Notes: generated by a model not told the origin, from the sequence alone. Shown: positions 8,897-17,564, numbered from the stretch's first letter. The stretch is 64,000 nt of DNA from Spirosoma aerolatum (GCF_002056795.1 NZ_CP020104.1:2057001-2121000), one strand, 5' to 3'. Made by a program: numbers and translations.

Positions 8897-10246
8897 TTAT
8901 ACCGCATCCGACAGGCTAGTGAAGGTAAAGTCCCGGATTTTCATTGGCGGAATCAAATTCCCGCCTGCCCGAACAGGTTTACCTAACGCTTCGACGTTGT
9001 TGAGCATGATGACCGGGCTTTCATTGAAGCGGAAATTTTTGACCGGAAATTTGATCTGCCCATTTTCAATGTAGAATGTCCCATCGCGGGTCAGGCCCGT
9101 ATAGAGTTGCGTTTGGGGGTCAACGGCGCGGATATACCAGAACCGAGTGACCAGGATGCCTTTGTCGGTGCTTTTGATCAGGTCGGCCAATGACTGATTG
9201 CCACCCATCATGATAAAACTGCTGGGTCCTGGAACCGGCTTGACGCCTTTTTTCTCGGCCCAGAAGCGGGAATAGGCCATGTTTTTGACTACTCCGTTTT
9301 CGATCCAGGTGCGTTTTTCCTGCGGAAGGCCTTCTCCGCCACCTCCGCCAAAGCGGCCACCTCCACCTCCGCCAAAAGGCGACAGTGGTAATTCGGCATT
9401 CATCGGATCGGTGATAATGGTTACGCGTTCATCGAAGAGTTTTTCGCCCAGGCGAGTACCGCCCCCTTTTTTGCTCAGAAACGAGCGACCTTCATCGGCG
9501 CTGCGGGCGTCAATGCTACGCATCATGTTTTGCAGCAATTCGACCGACGCCGTTGGCTCCAGAATAACCGTGTATTTACCTGGCTCAAGGGCTTTGGCGT
9601 TGACCGATGCGAGGGCTTTACCAATGGCTATTTCGGTAGCGGCTTTGGTGCTGAGCTTACTTATGTCGGTAACGTCGGGATTTGCATACCCAGAGCCAGT
9701 ACCATCGGCGGTACGAACGGTAATCGAGAAATCAACGTTTGTCGATTTGTTATAGCCAAATAGCCCTTTGCTGTTGCCAATGGCGGCAAATCCGGTGGTA
9801 TCTTCCATGTACCCGGCAGCCGTCAGATTCTTTTTCTTACAGGGGTCGATGCTGTCGAAGGCAGCCTGTGCCCGGAATTCGGGATTGATTTTGGCAGTGC
9901 TTTCGGCGTAAGTAGCTGTTTCCAGATACGTCTGTGGCCCTAACATGGGCATATACTCCGGGTTTTCGGGCGCCAGTCGGGCGATTTCCTCAGCCCGTCG
10001 AACGGTTTTTTCCAGCGAGGCATCATCAAACTCGTTGATGGTTGCGGTTCCTGAACGTTTGCCGAAAACGGCTGTTACCGACAGCCCCAGGTTGTCGGAT
10101 TCGCCACTGGTCGATACCGAGTTGCGAGCATAGCGAATGTTGCCTGTTCGGTTTCCGTTCAGGCCAACACTCATTTCGTCAGCCTTCGAGTAGGAGAGGA
10201 CTTTATCGATTATTTTTTTTGCTTCGTCTTTGCTTAAGATAGCCAT
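8897..10246 (-). CDS. TldE/PmbA-family protein with glycine-rich loop, pair B
   Basis: A 449-residue TldE-type protein with the usual family blocks: YSKADEMSVGLNGNRTGNIR, ARLAPENPEYMPMLGPQTYL, LEPGKYTVILEPTASVELL and the ending FTFTSLSDAV. No HEXXXH and no signal peptide are present. About two thirds along, at the boundary just before EGLPQEK, it carries a low-complexity insertion, FGGGGGGRFGGGGGEG, encoded around 9335-9385. Copies A and D have only a short GDG at that point, so this is a variable surface loop that has grown by repeat slippage. It follows its tldD gene after 104 bp containing a 30-nt perfect palindrome. Confidence 0.85.
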   Translation of the reverse strand: MAILSKDEAKKIIDKVLSYSKADEMSVGLNGNRTGNIRYARNSVSTSGESDNLGLSVTAVFGKRSGTATINEFDDASLEKTVRRAEEIARLAPENPEYMPMLGPQTYLETATYAESTAKINPEFRAQAAFDSIDPCKKKNLTAAGYMEDTTGFAAIGNSKGLFGYNKSTNVDFSITVRTADGTGSGYANPDVTDISKLSTKAATEIAIGKALASVNAKALEPGKYTVILEPTASVELLQNMMRSIDARSADEGRSFLSKKGGGTRLGEKLFDERVTIITDPMNAELPLSPFGGGGGGRFGGGGGEGLPQEKRTWIENGVVKNMAYSRFWAEKKGVKPVPGPSSFIMMGGNQSLADLIKSTDKGILVTRFWYIRAVDPQTQLYTGLTRDGTFYIENGQIKFPVKNFRFNESPVIMLNNVEALGKPVRAGGNLIPPMKIRDFTFTSLSDAV

Positions 10247-10257
10247 ATCTTTTGATT

Positions 10258-10345
10258 AGGAGTCAGGAGTGAGAAGTGAGGAGTGAGTATGCGCCAGCCT
10301 GCGCGGCCCGGCATTCTCACTCCTCACTTCTCACTCCTGACTCCT
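10258..10345. repeat. Intergenic palindrome, AGGAG-type, copy 2
   Basis: Perfect 30-nt arms: 10258-10287 pairs with 10316-10345 across a 28-nt loop. The arms are built from repeated AGGAGTGAG-like units. The position is the same as for copy 1: between the tldD and pmbA genes of one pair, with the same TGTTTTTTAAATTTTCC context following. The loop holds the TGCGCCAGCCTGCGC core related to the other copies. Confidence 0.85.
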
Positions 10346-10350
10346 GTTTT

Positions 10351-11991
10351 TTAAATTTTCCTTGCTGTATTGATCACATTGACGCCATTGAAGCGGGCGG
10401 TTGAACTACCGTGCGATACGGCGCTCGACTGTGGGGGTTGACCCTTGCCATCGTTGAAGGCACCGCCAAGCCGATAATCACGTTCATCACAGACGGCTAC
10501 GCAGGAGTTCCAGAATTCGCGGGTATTGGCCTGATAGGCAACATCTTTCAGCATACCAACGATCTGCCCGTCTTTGATTTCGTAGAAGAGTTGTCCGCCA
10601 AACTGGAAGTTATAGCGCTGCTGATCAATGGAGAACGAGCCATCGCCGATGATATAGATACCCTTCTTGACATCTTTGATCATCTGATCGACGGTCAATG
10701 GGGTTTTGCCGGGTGCCAGCGATACATTGGCCATCCGCTGGAACTGTACCGAACTCCAGTTATCGGCATAGCAGCAGCCCTGTGATTCTTTCTCGCCAAT
10801 GATATGCACCTGATCCCGAATAGCCTGGTAATTGACCAGAATGCCATCCTTCACTAAGTCCCACTTCTTGGTTTTTACGCCTTCATCGTCCCAGCCCACA
10901 GCCCCTAGCGAACCGGGTTGGATTTTATCCGCGAAGAAATTGACCTCTTTACTACCGTAGTTAAAATTCTTGGTCTGCCATTTGTCGAGGGTTGCGAACG
11001 ACGTACCGGCGTAGTTGGCTTCATAACCCAGCACGCGGTCGAGTTCGAGGGGGTGGCCGACCGATTCGTGAATGGTTAGCCACATGTGCGACGGGTCAAG
11101 AATCAGATCATACTTGCCCGCTTCGACCGACTTGGCCGACACCTTTTCTTTGGCTTGCTTGGCGGCTGCGACAATGTCTTCCATCATGTCGTAGCCTTTG
11201 TTGTAGCGGGTTGTAACGCCCGAAACCTTATCGGCCGGATTGGTTTGCAGGTAATCATAGCCCATGCCCATCGGCGCACTCAGCGAGTTACGGGTAGAGA
11301 AGCGTCCATTCGCCGGATCAACAGCGGTAACGGTAAAGTTTGGCCCGATGCGGTGAATATCCTGGTCGGCATAGGTGCCATCGGTTGAGGCAAAATACTT
11401 CTGCTCGTTGATCTGGAACAGGACGTTGTTGACGAAGTTGGCGCCATTTTGCATAGCGGCTGCGTTAGCGGCCAGCAGCAAATCGACTTTCTCCTTAACA
11501 GGCACTTCAAATGCATTCCGTTTGATAGGTGCTTTCCAGCTTACTTCACCATAGCCCTTTTGCGGAGCCAGTTGAACGGGTTCGGTCAGGAGCCGGGCGT
11601 TGGCCTTGGCAATGTTGACCGCTGTTTCGGCTGCTTTGGCGACAACCGATTCGTCGCGGGCGTCACCTACTGAGGCAAATCCCCAGCAGCCATTGGCGAT
11701 CACACGCACCCCTACGCCATAGGATTCGGCGTTGATGATCCCCTGCACTTTGTTTTCGCGGGTGAGCACGAACTGGTTCAGGTAACGACCAATGCGCACA
11801 TCAGCATAGGTAGCTCCTTTCGATTTGGCAGCATTCAGCGCGGCATCGGCCAGGCGTTTCTTTTTCGAAACATCCATGCCCGGTTCCAAAAGTGCCTCGG
11901 CAGGAACGTTACGGGAAAAAGCAGGCAAACTGGGCATGATGATGCCAGCAGCGCCCATGCCTAAAAGTTGGTTAAAATCTCGACGGTTCAT
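10351..11991 (-). CDS. TldD-family metallopeptidase with Tat signal, pair B
   Basis: A 546-residue TldD-type zinc peptidase. Its signal MNRRDFNQLLGMGAAGIIMP is almost the same as that of pair D. The motif HESVGH (308-313) sits in TIHESVGHPLELDRVLGYEA. The C-terminal region reads LGGAFNDGKGQPPQSSAVSH, with Asp514 in place of the usual Cys ligand. By eye it is the closest relative of the pair D TldD, pointing to a duplication of whole pairs. The gap to the pair A pmbA gene upstream is 128 bp and no strong terminator is seen there, so A and B may be read through. Confidence 0.88.
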   Translation of the reverse strand: MNRRDFNQLLGMGAAGIIMPSLPAFSRNVPAEALLEPGMDVSKKKRLADAALNAAKSKGATYADVRIGRYLNQFVLTRENKVQGIINAESYGVGVRVIANGCWGFASVGDARDESVVAKAAETAVNIAKANARLLTEPVQLAPQKGYGEVSWKAPIKRNAFEVPVKEKVDLLLAANAAAMQNGANFVNNVLFQINEQKYFASTDGTYADQDIHRIGPNFTVTAVDPANGRFSTRNSLSAPMGMGYDYLQTNPADKVSGVTTRYNKGYDMMEDIVAAAKQAKEKVSAKSVEAGKYDLILDPSHMWLTIHESVGHPLELDRVLGYEANYAGTSFATLDKWQTKNFNYGSKEVNFFADKIQPGSLGAVGWDDEGVKTKKWDLVKDGILVNYQAIRDQVHIIGEKESQGCCYADNWSSVQFQRMANVSLAPGKTPLTVDQMIKDVKKGIYIIGDGSFSIDQQRYNFQFGGQLFYEIKDGQIVGMLKDVAYQANTREFWNSCVAVCDERDYRLGGAFNDGKGQPPQSSAVSHGSSTARFNGVNVINTARKI

Positions 11992-12119
11992 ATTTTTTTA
12001 AGGCTATCACACAGATCGGACCGCCGAAGCGGATGCACAAAGCATCACAAAGATTCACGGAGTGAAAAATTAGAAAAGCGTTTGAGCCATTTCAGGGCGG
12101 ATCTCTGTGTAATAATTGT

Positions 12120-13454
12120 TTAGACTGCGTCTGACAAACTGGTGAAGGTAAAGTCTCGGATTTTGAGGGGAGGAACCAGGTTGCCGCCAATACGAACGGG
12201 TTTGCCCATAGCCTCCAGGTTGTTGAGCATGATGACCGGGCTTTCGTTGAAGCGGAAGTTTTTGACCGGGAATTTGATCTGCCCATTTTCGATATAAAAC
12301 GTCCCGTCGCGGGTAAGGCCCGTATAGAGCAACGTCTGTGGATCGACCGGACGGATGTACCAGAGTCGGGTAACGAGAATACCTTTCTCCGTACCTTTGA
12401 TCATATCGGCCAGCGATTGGGTGCCGCCTTCCATAATGAAGTTACCGCCCGGAGGAGTTGCATGGACTCCTTTCTTTTCGGCCCAGTAACGTGAGTAGGG
12501 CATGTTTTTGACAACACCCTTTTCAATCCAGGTTACTTTTTCCTGCGGACGTCCATCACCACTGAAGGCACCCGTGGGAACTTCCAGATTAGTAGGGTCG
12601 GAGTAGATGGTGACCCGTTCGTCGAAAAGTTTCTCCCCTAACCGGGTACCGCCCCCTTTTTTGCTCAGGAACGAACGACCTTCGTCGGCATTGCGGGCAT
12701 CCATCGACCGAACCAGCGCCACCATGAGCGACGCATCGACATTGGAGACCAGCGCAGCCGGTTCCAGAATAACGGTGTATTTACCCGGCTCCAGTGCCCG
12801 TGCATTGACCGACGCCATCGCTTTCTGCATGGCGATCTCCGTCATATTTTTCGTGCTGAGTTTCGAGACATCCGTCACGTCCTGGGTTGCATACCCTGAG
12901 CCTAATCCATCGGCGGTACGAACGGTGATGGAGAATTCGACGGAGGTTTCACGGTTATACGCCGATAGGCCCTTACTGTTGCCAATGGCATTGAAACGGG
13001 TCGAATCTTCCATGTACCCGGCGGCTACCAGATTCTTTTTGCGGCAGGGATCAAGGCTGTCGAACGTCGCCTGTGCGCGATAGGCCGGGTCCATCTTAGC
13101 CGTATTTTCTGAATACGGATCGGTCGATAAATAGGTCTGAGGCCCCAGCATGGGCATGTACTCCGGGTTTTCGGGTGCCAGTCGGGCGATCTCTTCGGCC
13201 CGTCGGACGGTTTTTTCCAACGAGGCATCGTCAAACTCATTGACGGTTGCCGTACCGCTTTTCTTGCCAAAAACTGCCGTTACGGCCAGCGATAAATTGG
13301 TGCCTTCGCCACTGGTCGATACCGAGTTGCGGGCATACCGAATATTGCCGGTACGCCCACCCGTCAGGTTGACGCTCATCTCGTCCGCTTTCGAGTAGGA
13401 GAGGACTTTATCGATTATTTTCTTTGCTTCGTCTTTGCTTAAAATGATAGCCAT
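12120..13454 (-). CDS. TldE/PmbA-family protein, pair A
   Basis: A 444-residue TldE-type protein. Family blocks are YSKADEMSVNLTGGRTGNIR, ARLAPENPEYMPMLGPQTYL, LEPGKYTVILEPAALVSNVD and the ending FTFTSLSDAV. A short segment after the central block (ALVSNVDASLMVALVRSMD) is longer than in the other copies. There is no HEXXXH and no signal peptide, so like its paralogues it looks cytoplasmic unless carried out with its partner. It begins 71 bp after the pair A tldD gene, in a gap with a short imperfect copy of the AGGAG palindrome. Confidence 0.85.
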   Translation of the reverse strand: MAIILSKDEAKKIIDKVLSYSKADEMSVNLTGGRTGNIRYARNSVSTSGEGTNLSLAVTAVFGKKSGTATVNEFDDASLEKTVRRAEEIARLAPENPEYMPMLGPQTYLSTDPYSENTAKMDPAYRAQATFDSLDPCRKKNLVAAGYMEDSTRFNAIGNSKGLSAYNRETSVEFSITVRTADGLGSGYATQDVTDVSKLSTKNMTEIAMQKAMASVNARALEPGKYTVILEPAALVSNVDASLMVALVRSMDARNADEGRSFLSKKGGGTRLGEKLFDERVTIYSDPTNLEVPTGAFSGDGRPQEKVTWIEKGVVKNMPYSRYWAEKKGVHATPPGGNFIMEGGTQSLADMIKGTEKGILVTRLWYIRPVDPQTLLYTGLTRDGTFYIENGQIKFPVKNFRFNESPVIMLNNLEAMGKPVRIGGNLVPPLKIRDFTFTSLSDAV

Positions 13455-13465
13455 ATCTTTTGATT

Positions 13466-13521
13466 AGGAGCGAGAATGCTGGCGCAAGCCAAAAGAATAT
13501 GCGTCAGCCATGCTCACTCCT
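13466..13521. repeat. Intergenic palindrome, AGGAG-type, copy 3 (short)
   Basis: Left arm AGGAGCGAGAATGCTGGCGC (13466-13485) pairs imperfectly with the right arm at 13500-13521, which contains TGCGTCAGCCATGCTCACTC. It is a shorter version of copy 1, lying at the same place between the tldD and pmbA genes of pair A. Confidence 0.7.
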
Positions 13522-13525
13522 GATT

Positions 13526-15184
13526 TTAAATTTTCCGACCCGTATTGATTACGTTGACTCCGTTGAAGCGAGTGGTTGGGCATCCGTGCGAAACGGCACT
13601 TACCTGCGAAGGCTGTCCCTTCCCATCGAAGAACGAACCGAAAGTACGGTAATCGTCTTTGTCGCAAAGCTGAGCACAGGAGTTCCAGAATTCCTGGGTG
13701 TTCGACTGATAAGCTACATCATCGAGCATTCCAGTGATCTCTCCGTTTTTGATTTCGTAGAAGAGTTGTCCACCAAACTGGAAGTTATAGCGCTGCTGGT
13801 CAATGGAATACGAGCCACGGCCGATGATGTATATGCCTTTGTCGACGCCCTTAATCATGTCAGCGACTGAGCGTTTTTCGGTGCCGGGCTGCAGCGATAC
13901 GTTTGGCATCCGCTGGAATTGTACCGAGTCCCAGTTGTCGGCGTAGCAGCAACCGTTCGATTCTTTCTCACCCAGAATGGCCACCTGGTCGCGAATGGCC
14001 TGGTAGTTGACCAGAATACCGTCTTTGATCAGATCCCACTTTTTACAGGGAACGCCTTCGTCGTCGTAGCCAACGGTGCCCAGTGTATTCGGCTGCGTTT
14101 TATCGGCCACAATGTTCACCAGTTTGCTCCCGTAGTTGAACGACTTGCTTTTCCATTTATCCAGGGTTGCGAACGACGTACCGGCATAGTTGGCTTCGTA
14201 GCCGAGTACACGGTCGAGTTCGGTAGGGTGGCCAACGGATTCATGGATGGTCAGGCCGAGGTGGTTAGGGTCCAGAACGAGGTCGTACTTGCCGGGCTGA
14301 ACGGTTTTGGCTGTCAGTTTTTCTTTCGTTTGTTTGGCCGCCAGCATAGCATCTTCGACCATATCGTACGAATTACGGTAGCCAATCAGGCCGTTGGGAG
14401 CCGCAATTTTTTCGGAAGCCAGACCATCGAGGTATTCATAGCCCATACCCATTGGTGAACTGAGCGCATCGCGGGTTTTGAACTTGCCAGCTGCCCGGTC
14501 GACGACCGAAACCGTAAACGTGGGCCAGATACGGTGAATATCCTGATCGATATACGATCCGTCGGTAGAAGCAAAATACTTTTGCTCATTGATGAAGAAC
14601 AGGTTCGATGTCATGAAAGCCGCGCCATTTTTCATGGCCTCCCCGTTTACTTTCATCAACAGGTCGATCTTTTCCTGAACGGGAATCTCGAAGGCATTTT
14701 TCTTGATGGGCGTTTTCCAGGTTACCTCGCCAACCCCTTTTTGCGGGGCCAGTTGAACGGGTTCGGTCTGAAGTTTCGAGTTCGCTTTGGCAATGGCTAC
14801 GGCGGTTTCGGCAGCTTTGGCAATACCATCGGGAGTAACGTTGCTGGTGGCGGCAAATCCCCAGGTTCCATTGGCGATTACTCGAATGCCTACCCCAAAT
14901 GATTCAGCGTTGACAATGTTCTGCACTTTCATCTCGCGGGTAAACATGAATTGTTGCAGATAGCGGCCAATCCGAACATCGGTGTACGTAGCGCCTTTGC
15001 TTTTGGCTGCATTGAGGGCAATATCCGCCAGGCGTTTCTTGGCCGCGTTGTCGATGCCTACGCCCCGTCCACTGGCTTCCAGCAGGTATTCGGACGATAC
15101 AGAATGGCCCAATACCGGCACTCCAGTTGTCAACAGGCTACCAATGCCTAATCCAGACAACTGGATAAAATTTCGTCTTTGCAT
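13526..15184 (-). CDS. TldD-family metallopeptidase with Tat-like signal, pair A
   Basis: A 552-residue TldD-type zinc peptidase and the most divergent of the four. The signal begins MQRRNFIQLSGLGIGSLLTT, a slightly weaker twin-arginine motif. Catalytic HESVGH is at 314-319. The C-terminal region reads FGSFFDGKGQPSQ, again Asp, and is followed by SHGCPTTRFNGV, where the other three have SHGSS, so this copy keeps a Cys that they lost. It is the first gene of the cluster in the direction of transcription; the 225-bp upstream gap to the oppositely oriented gene at 15410 should contain its promoter. Confidence 0.88.
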   Translation of the reverse strand: MQRRNFIQLSGLGIGSLLTTGVPVLGHSVSSEYLLEASGRGVGIDNAAKKRLADIALNAAKSKGATYTDVRIGRYLQQFMFTREMKVQNIVNAESFGVGIRVIANGTWGFAATSNVTPDGIAKAAETAVAIAKANSKLQTEPVQLAPQKGVGEVTWKTPIKKNAFEIPVQEKIDLLMKVNGEAMKNGAAFMTSNLFFINEQKYFASTDGSYIDQDIHRIWPTFTVSVVDRAAGKFKTRDALSSPMGMGYEYLDGLASEKIAAPNGLIGYRNSYDMVEDAMLAAKQTKEKLTAKTVQPGKYDLVLDPNHLGLTIHESVGHPTELDRVLGYEANYAGTSFATLDKWKSKSFNYGSKLVNIVADKTQPNTLGTVGYDDEGVPCKKWDLIKDGILVNYQAIRDQVAILGEKESNGCCYADNWDSVQFQRMPNVSLQPGTEKRSVADMIKGVDKGIYIIGRGSYSIDQQRYNFQFGGQLFYEIKNGEITGMLDDVAYQSNTQEFWNSCAQLCDKDDYRTFGSFFDGKGQPSQVSAVSHGCPTTRFNGVNVINTGRKI

Positions 15185-15409
15185 TTGAGAGATTGAAAAC
15201 TTAAAGGGGTTACTTGTTGATGACTAAGGGGGTAATCCCGTAAAAAGCTACGAATATGGCTAAAAATGCTGAACAGATAGTAATTAAAATGCTATTTTAT
15301 GAAGAATGAGAACAGTAAGTGCTACGCTTTACCTAATATTATTCGGTAAAAATACTTATTGACAACACTTTTTATAGAACGCAAGGAACGCATTCAACTA
15401 CCTTAGGAA

Positions 15410-15619
15410 ATGCAGGTGCAACAATTGGAAGAGTTTATTCAGGATGTGCTGATTTCGATTCACGCCAACATCCGCGATCTGGAGGAGAAACGAACCTTCG
15501 CCGACCCGGAAGAACATGACTATATTGATGGTCGGCTCTTCAGCTATGGCGAAATGCTGGCCATTCTTCGTGCATCGGCCCGCGATACAGGTATCGACCC
15601 CAAAGCAATTGGGTTATAA
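15410..15619 (+). CDS. Small hypothetical protein
   Basis: A 69-residue acidic, mostly helical protein beginning MQVQQLEEFIQDVLISIHAN with the segment IRDLEEKRTFADPEEHDYID. No known domain is recognised. It reads away from the tldD cluster. The codon usage looks native and the reading frame is complete with an ATG, but no signal peptide or membrane segment is present. The function is unknown. Confidence 0.5.
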   Translation: MQVQQLEEFIQDVLISIHANIRDLEEKRTFADPEEHDYIDGRLFSYGEMLAILRASARDTGIDPKAIGL

Positions 15620-15629
15620 AGCCATACTG

Positions 15630-16046
15630 TTACAACCGTACCAGCGTTCGGGTGGCGGTGGCAGGCTGATTGAAGCCTAATTCAAAAAAGTTTTCGAGTT
15701 TTAATTTCCCGCCTTGTAGTTCAATGCGGTAGCCGGTTCGTTTCAACGAACTGGAGAAAAGACTCTGCACCAGAATGGTATCGCCCTGTAACTCGTACTG
15801 ATAAAGACCACTGCCTATTTTCGGTAAAAGACTGCCGCTCGAATTAAGCTCTTTTCCACGGTCAACCCGGAGGGTATTGGGGAGCGGAGTGCCCTGATAC
15901 AACGGATTAAAAATAAGCGTGTCTTTACGGGCTGAGCTTTCAATCCATACGCCGGTTAAGGTTTCGGGCGAAACGGTATCTGATGGTTTACAGGCCAGGA
16001 AGCCAAGACTGAGGAACAGCGAAACAAACGTAGAGACAATACGCAT
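15630..16046 (-). CDS. Hypothetical lipoprotein
   Basis: From the ATG at 16046 the product is 138 residues and starts MRIVSTFVSLFLSLGFLACK, a lipoprotein signal with lipobox Cys19. An upstream in-frame ATG at 16085 would put the signal internally, so the shorter start is preferred. The mature part has the alternating strands of a small lipocalin-like or META-like domain (LTGVWIESSARKDTLIF, then TILVQSLFSSSLKRTGYRIE). It is probably anchored in a membrane facing the periplasm or surface. It converges with the 15410 gene. The role is unknown. Confidence 0.65.
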   Translation of the reverse strand: MRIVSTFVSLFLSLGFLACKPSDTVSPETLTGVWIESSARKDTLIFNPLYQGTPLPNTLRVDRGKELNSSGSLLPKIGSGLYQYELQGDTILVQSLFSSSLKRTGYRIELQGGKLKLENFFELGFNQPATATRTLVRL

Positions 16047-16298
16047 ACGGAGGGCTATTTTCGAGATAGACTCAGCTTTTAGCATCAGGGTTGGAAAAGG
16101 GCGAAAAATTATTGGTCCATACCAATGCTGACTCCGCTTCGGATTAGTGAATTGGCCGGGTTTTTATGCCAGTTATTAACTCATCGATGTCATTCGTTCA
16201 TTAGGTATATAAAGGTGGCTGCCTGTGCATGCATTTTTGTGTAGGGGCCTTTGCCTACGCTTTAGGCGCGACTCCTACTCTTTAGATTCAATTCACGG

Positions 16299-17378
16299 AT
16301 GTTTGGTTATATTTTCTTCTTTCTAACGGCCTGCTTCTACATCGGGTTGGCCATGATTACGGCCTCTAAACCAAATCTCAGTGGCGAAAATGCCATGGGC
16401 CATGGTTTGGCACTGTTCTTTTTGGGAGCAGGCTTTGCCCTAATGAGCCTGGCACTGGCTATTTCGATTAGTGTCGGTGGTGGATTCAACTGGATTTCGC
16501 AGGCTAGCGGTACACGCCTGCTTGTTGTGTTGCTAACCTGGCTGGTTGTGGCCTTAACCACCTTCTGTTGTGCGATTTTTAAATGGGAATGGTACAATGA
16601 CACGCTTTACCCGGAGTTTTTACACTGGCTGGCCGTTCGTAATGGGCAGTTGTGGCTGTCGCTTCCCTGGTTAGTGGCCTGCGCGCTTTCGCTCAATACG
16701 AATTGGCAGGTGACTGCTTCTCCCTATGCCTTTAAACTGCCCTTCTGGTTTGCGCTATGCGTAGGTGTCGTATATAGCGGTGGGTTATTGATTGGTTACC
16801 TTCGTGAATCGGCTAAATCGGCACAGACCTACGCAGCTGAAGAGAGCGCACAACGTGACCGTTGGCACCAGCAAACATTGGATGAAATTGCTAAACAACA
16901 ACCGACCGACCCAATCATTAACCTATTAGGCCATGCGAATCGCTTTCGGGACGACGATGTTCGGAAAGCCGCTCTTGAAAAGATTAAAGCCCATCCGAAT
17001 TGGGAATCGGAAATCCTTGATTTATTGAAGGATAAACGGTCGTATCGGGAAGTATATGATTTTCTGGATGGTAACCGAGTTGAGCATCCCGATCAATTTG
17101 CGGAACCGCTGAACGAGAGTATTTTGTGGCTGGCCGACAACATAAAAGCGGAAATCAAAGACAGCAATAACCTTCAGCACTGGAGTTTCGATATGTATGG
17201 CATCGATAAAGTGCTACGGGCAATCGATGATCAGTTTATGAATCGGGGAGTCGATTTCTATCCGAGTATTGTCAGACTAAAGCAGTCGTTGGATACCACA
17301 CCCCCTGAACGATTCAAAGGGGTTCGATTCTCGATAGCCGGGGAGGTAGACCGATGGCTTAGAAGCCACAGGAAGTAA
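16299..17378 (+). CDS. Hypothetical membrane protein with soluble C-terminal domain
   Basis: A 359-residue protein. About five hydrophobic segments fill the first 170 residues, starting MFGYIFFFLTACFYIGLAMI and including TRLLVVLLTWLVVALTTFCC and FWFALCVGVVYSGGLLIGYL. A polar C-terminal half of about 185 residues follows, rich in helices; its KAHPNWESEILDLLKDKRSY segment could be HEAT-like, which is a guess. No enzyme motif is seen. The upstream 160 bp contain short GTAGG/CCTAC inverted repeats. A 17-bp tandem repeat and a long palindrome follow the stop codon. Confidence 0.6.
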   Translation: MFGYIFFFLTACFYIGLAMITASKPNLSGENAMGHGLALFFLGAGFALMSLALAISISVGGGFNWISQASGTRLLVVLLTWLVVALTTFCCAIFKWEWYNDTLYPEFLHWLAVRNGQLWLSLPWLVACALSLNTNWQVTASPYAFKLPFWFALCVGVVYSGGLLIGYLRESAKSAQTYAAEESAQRDRWHQQTLDEIAKQQPTDPIINLLGHANRFRDDDVRKAALEKIKAHPNWESEILDLLKDKRSYREVYDFLDGNRVEHPDQFAEPLNESILWLADNIKAEIKDSNNLQHWSFDMYGIDKVLRAIDDQFMNRGVDFYPSIVRLKQSLDTTPPERFKGVRFSIAGEVDRWLRSHRK

Positions 17379-17391
17379 ATCGGTTAGTTAG

Positions 17392-17432
17392 TTACCTGAG
17401 TAGATTAATTACCTAAGTAGATTAATTACCTA
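17392..17432. repeat. 17-bp tandem repeat
   Basis: The unit TTACCTAAGTAGATTAA occurs about 2.4 times in a row (first copy with G for A at position 7), immediately after the membrane protein gene. No function can be assigned. Confidence 0.7.
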
Positions 17433-17444
17433 TAAATCAGTATA

Positions 17445-17536
17445 CTTTTGTCATCCCGACGAAGGAGGGATCTCAAAACACCCCTACTTAAATTTTAGGG
17501 CACTTTGAGATCCCTCCTTCGTCGGGATGACAAAAG
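17445..17536. repeat. Intergenic palindrome, GTCAT-type, copy 1
   Basis: Perfect 33-nt arms (17445-17477 and 17504-17536) are separated by a 26-nt loop. The arm contains TGTCATCCCGACGAAGGAGG followed by GATCTCAAA. It is related to the palindromes at 51045 and 63238, which carry different bases in the arms but are equally perfect. It lies between convergent genes and could end transcription from both sides. Confidence 0.9.
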
Positions 17537-17564
17537 TTGAAATGTGAAAAAGAAGGCTTAGGGC

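Noticed and set aside
13919..14458. A 179-codon plus-strand frame over the pair A tldD gene
   Set aside because: Antisense shadow of a conserved gene, without start context or domain.
17392..17536. Tandem repeat plus palindrome considered as a small CRISPR-like array
   Set aside because: Repeat units are contiguous with no spacers, there are fewer than three, and no cas genes are near.
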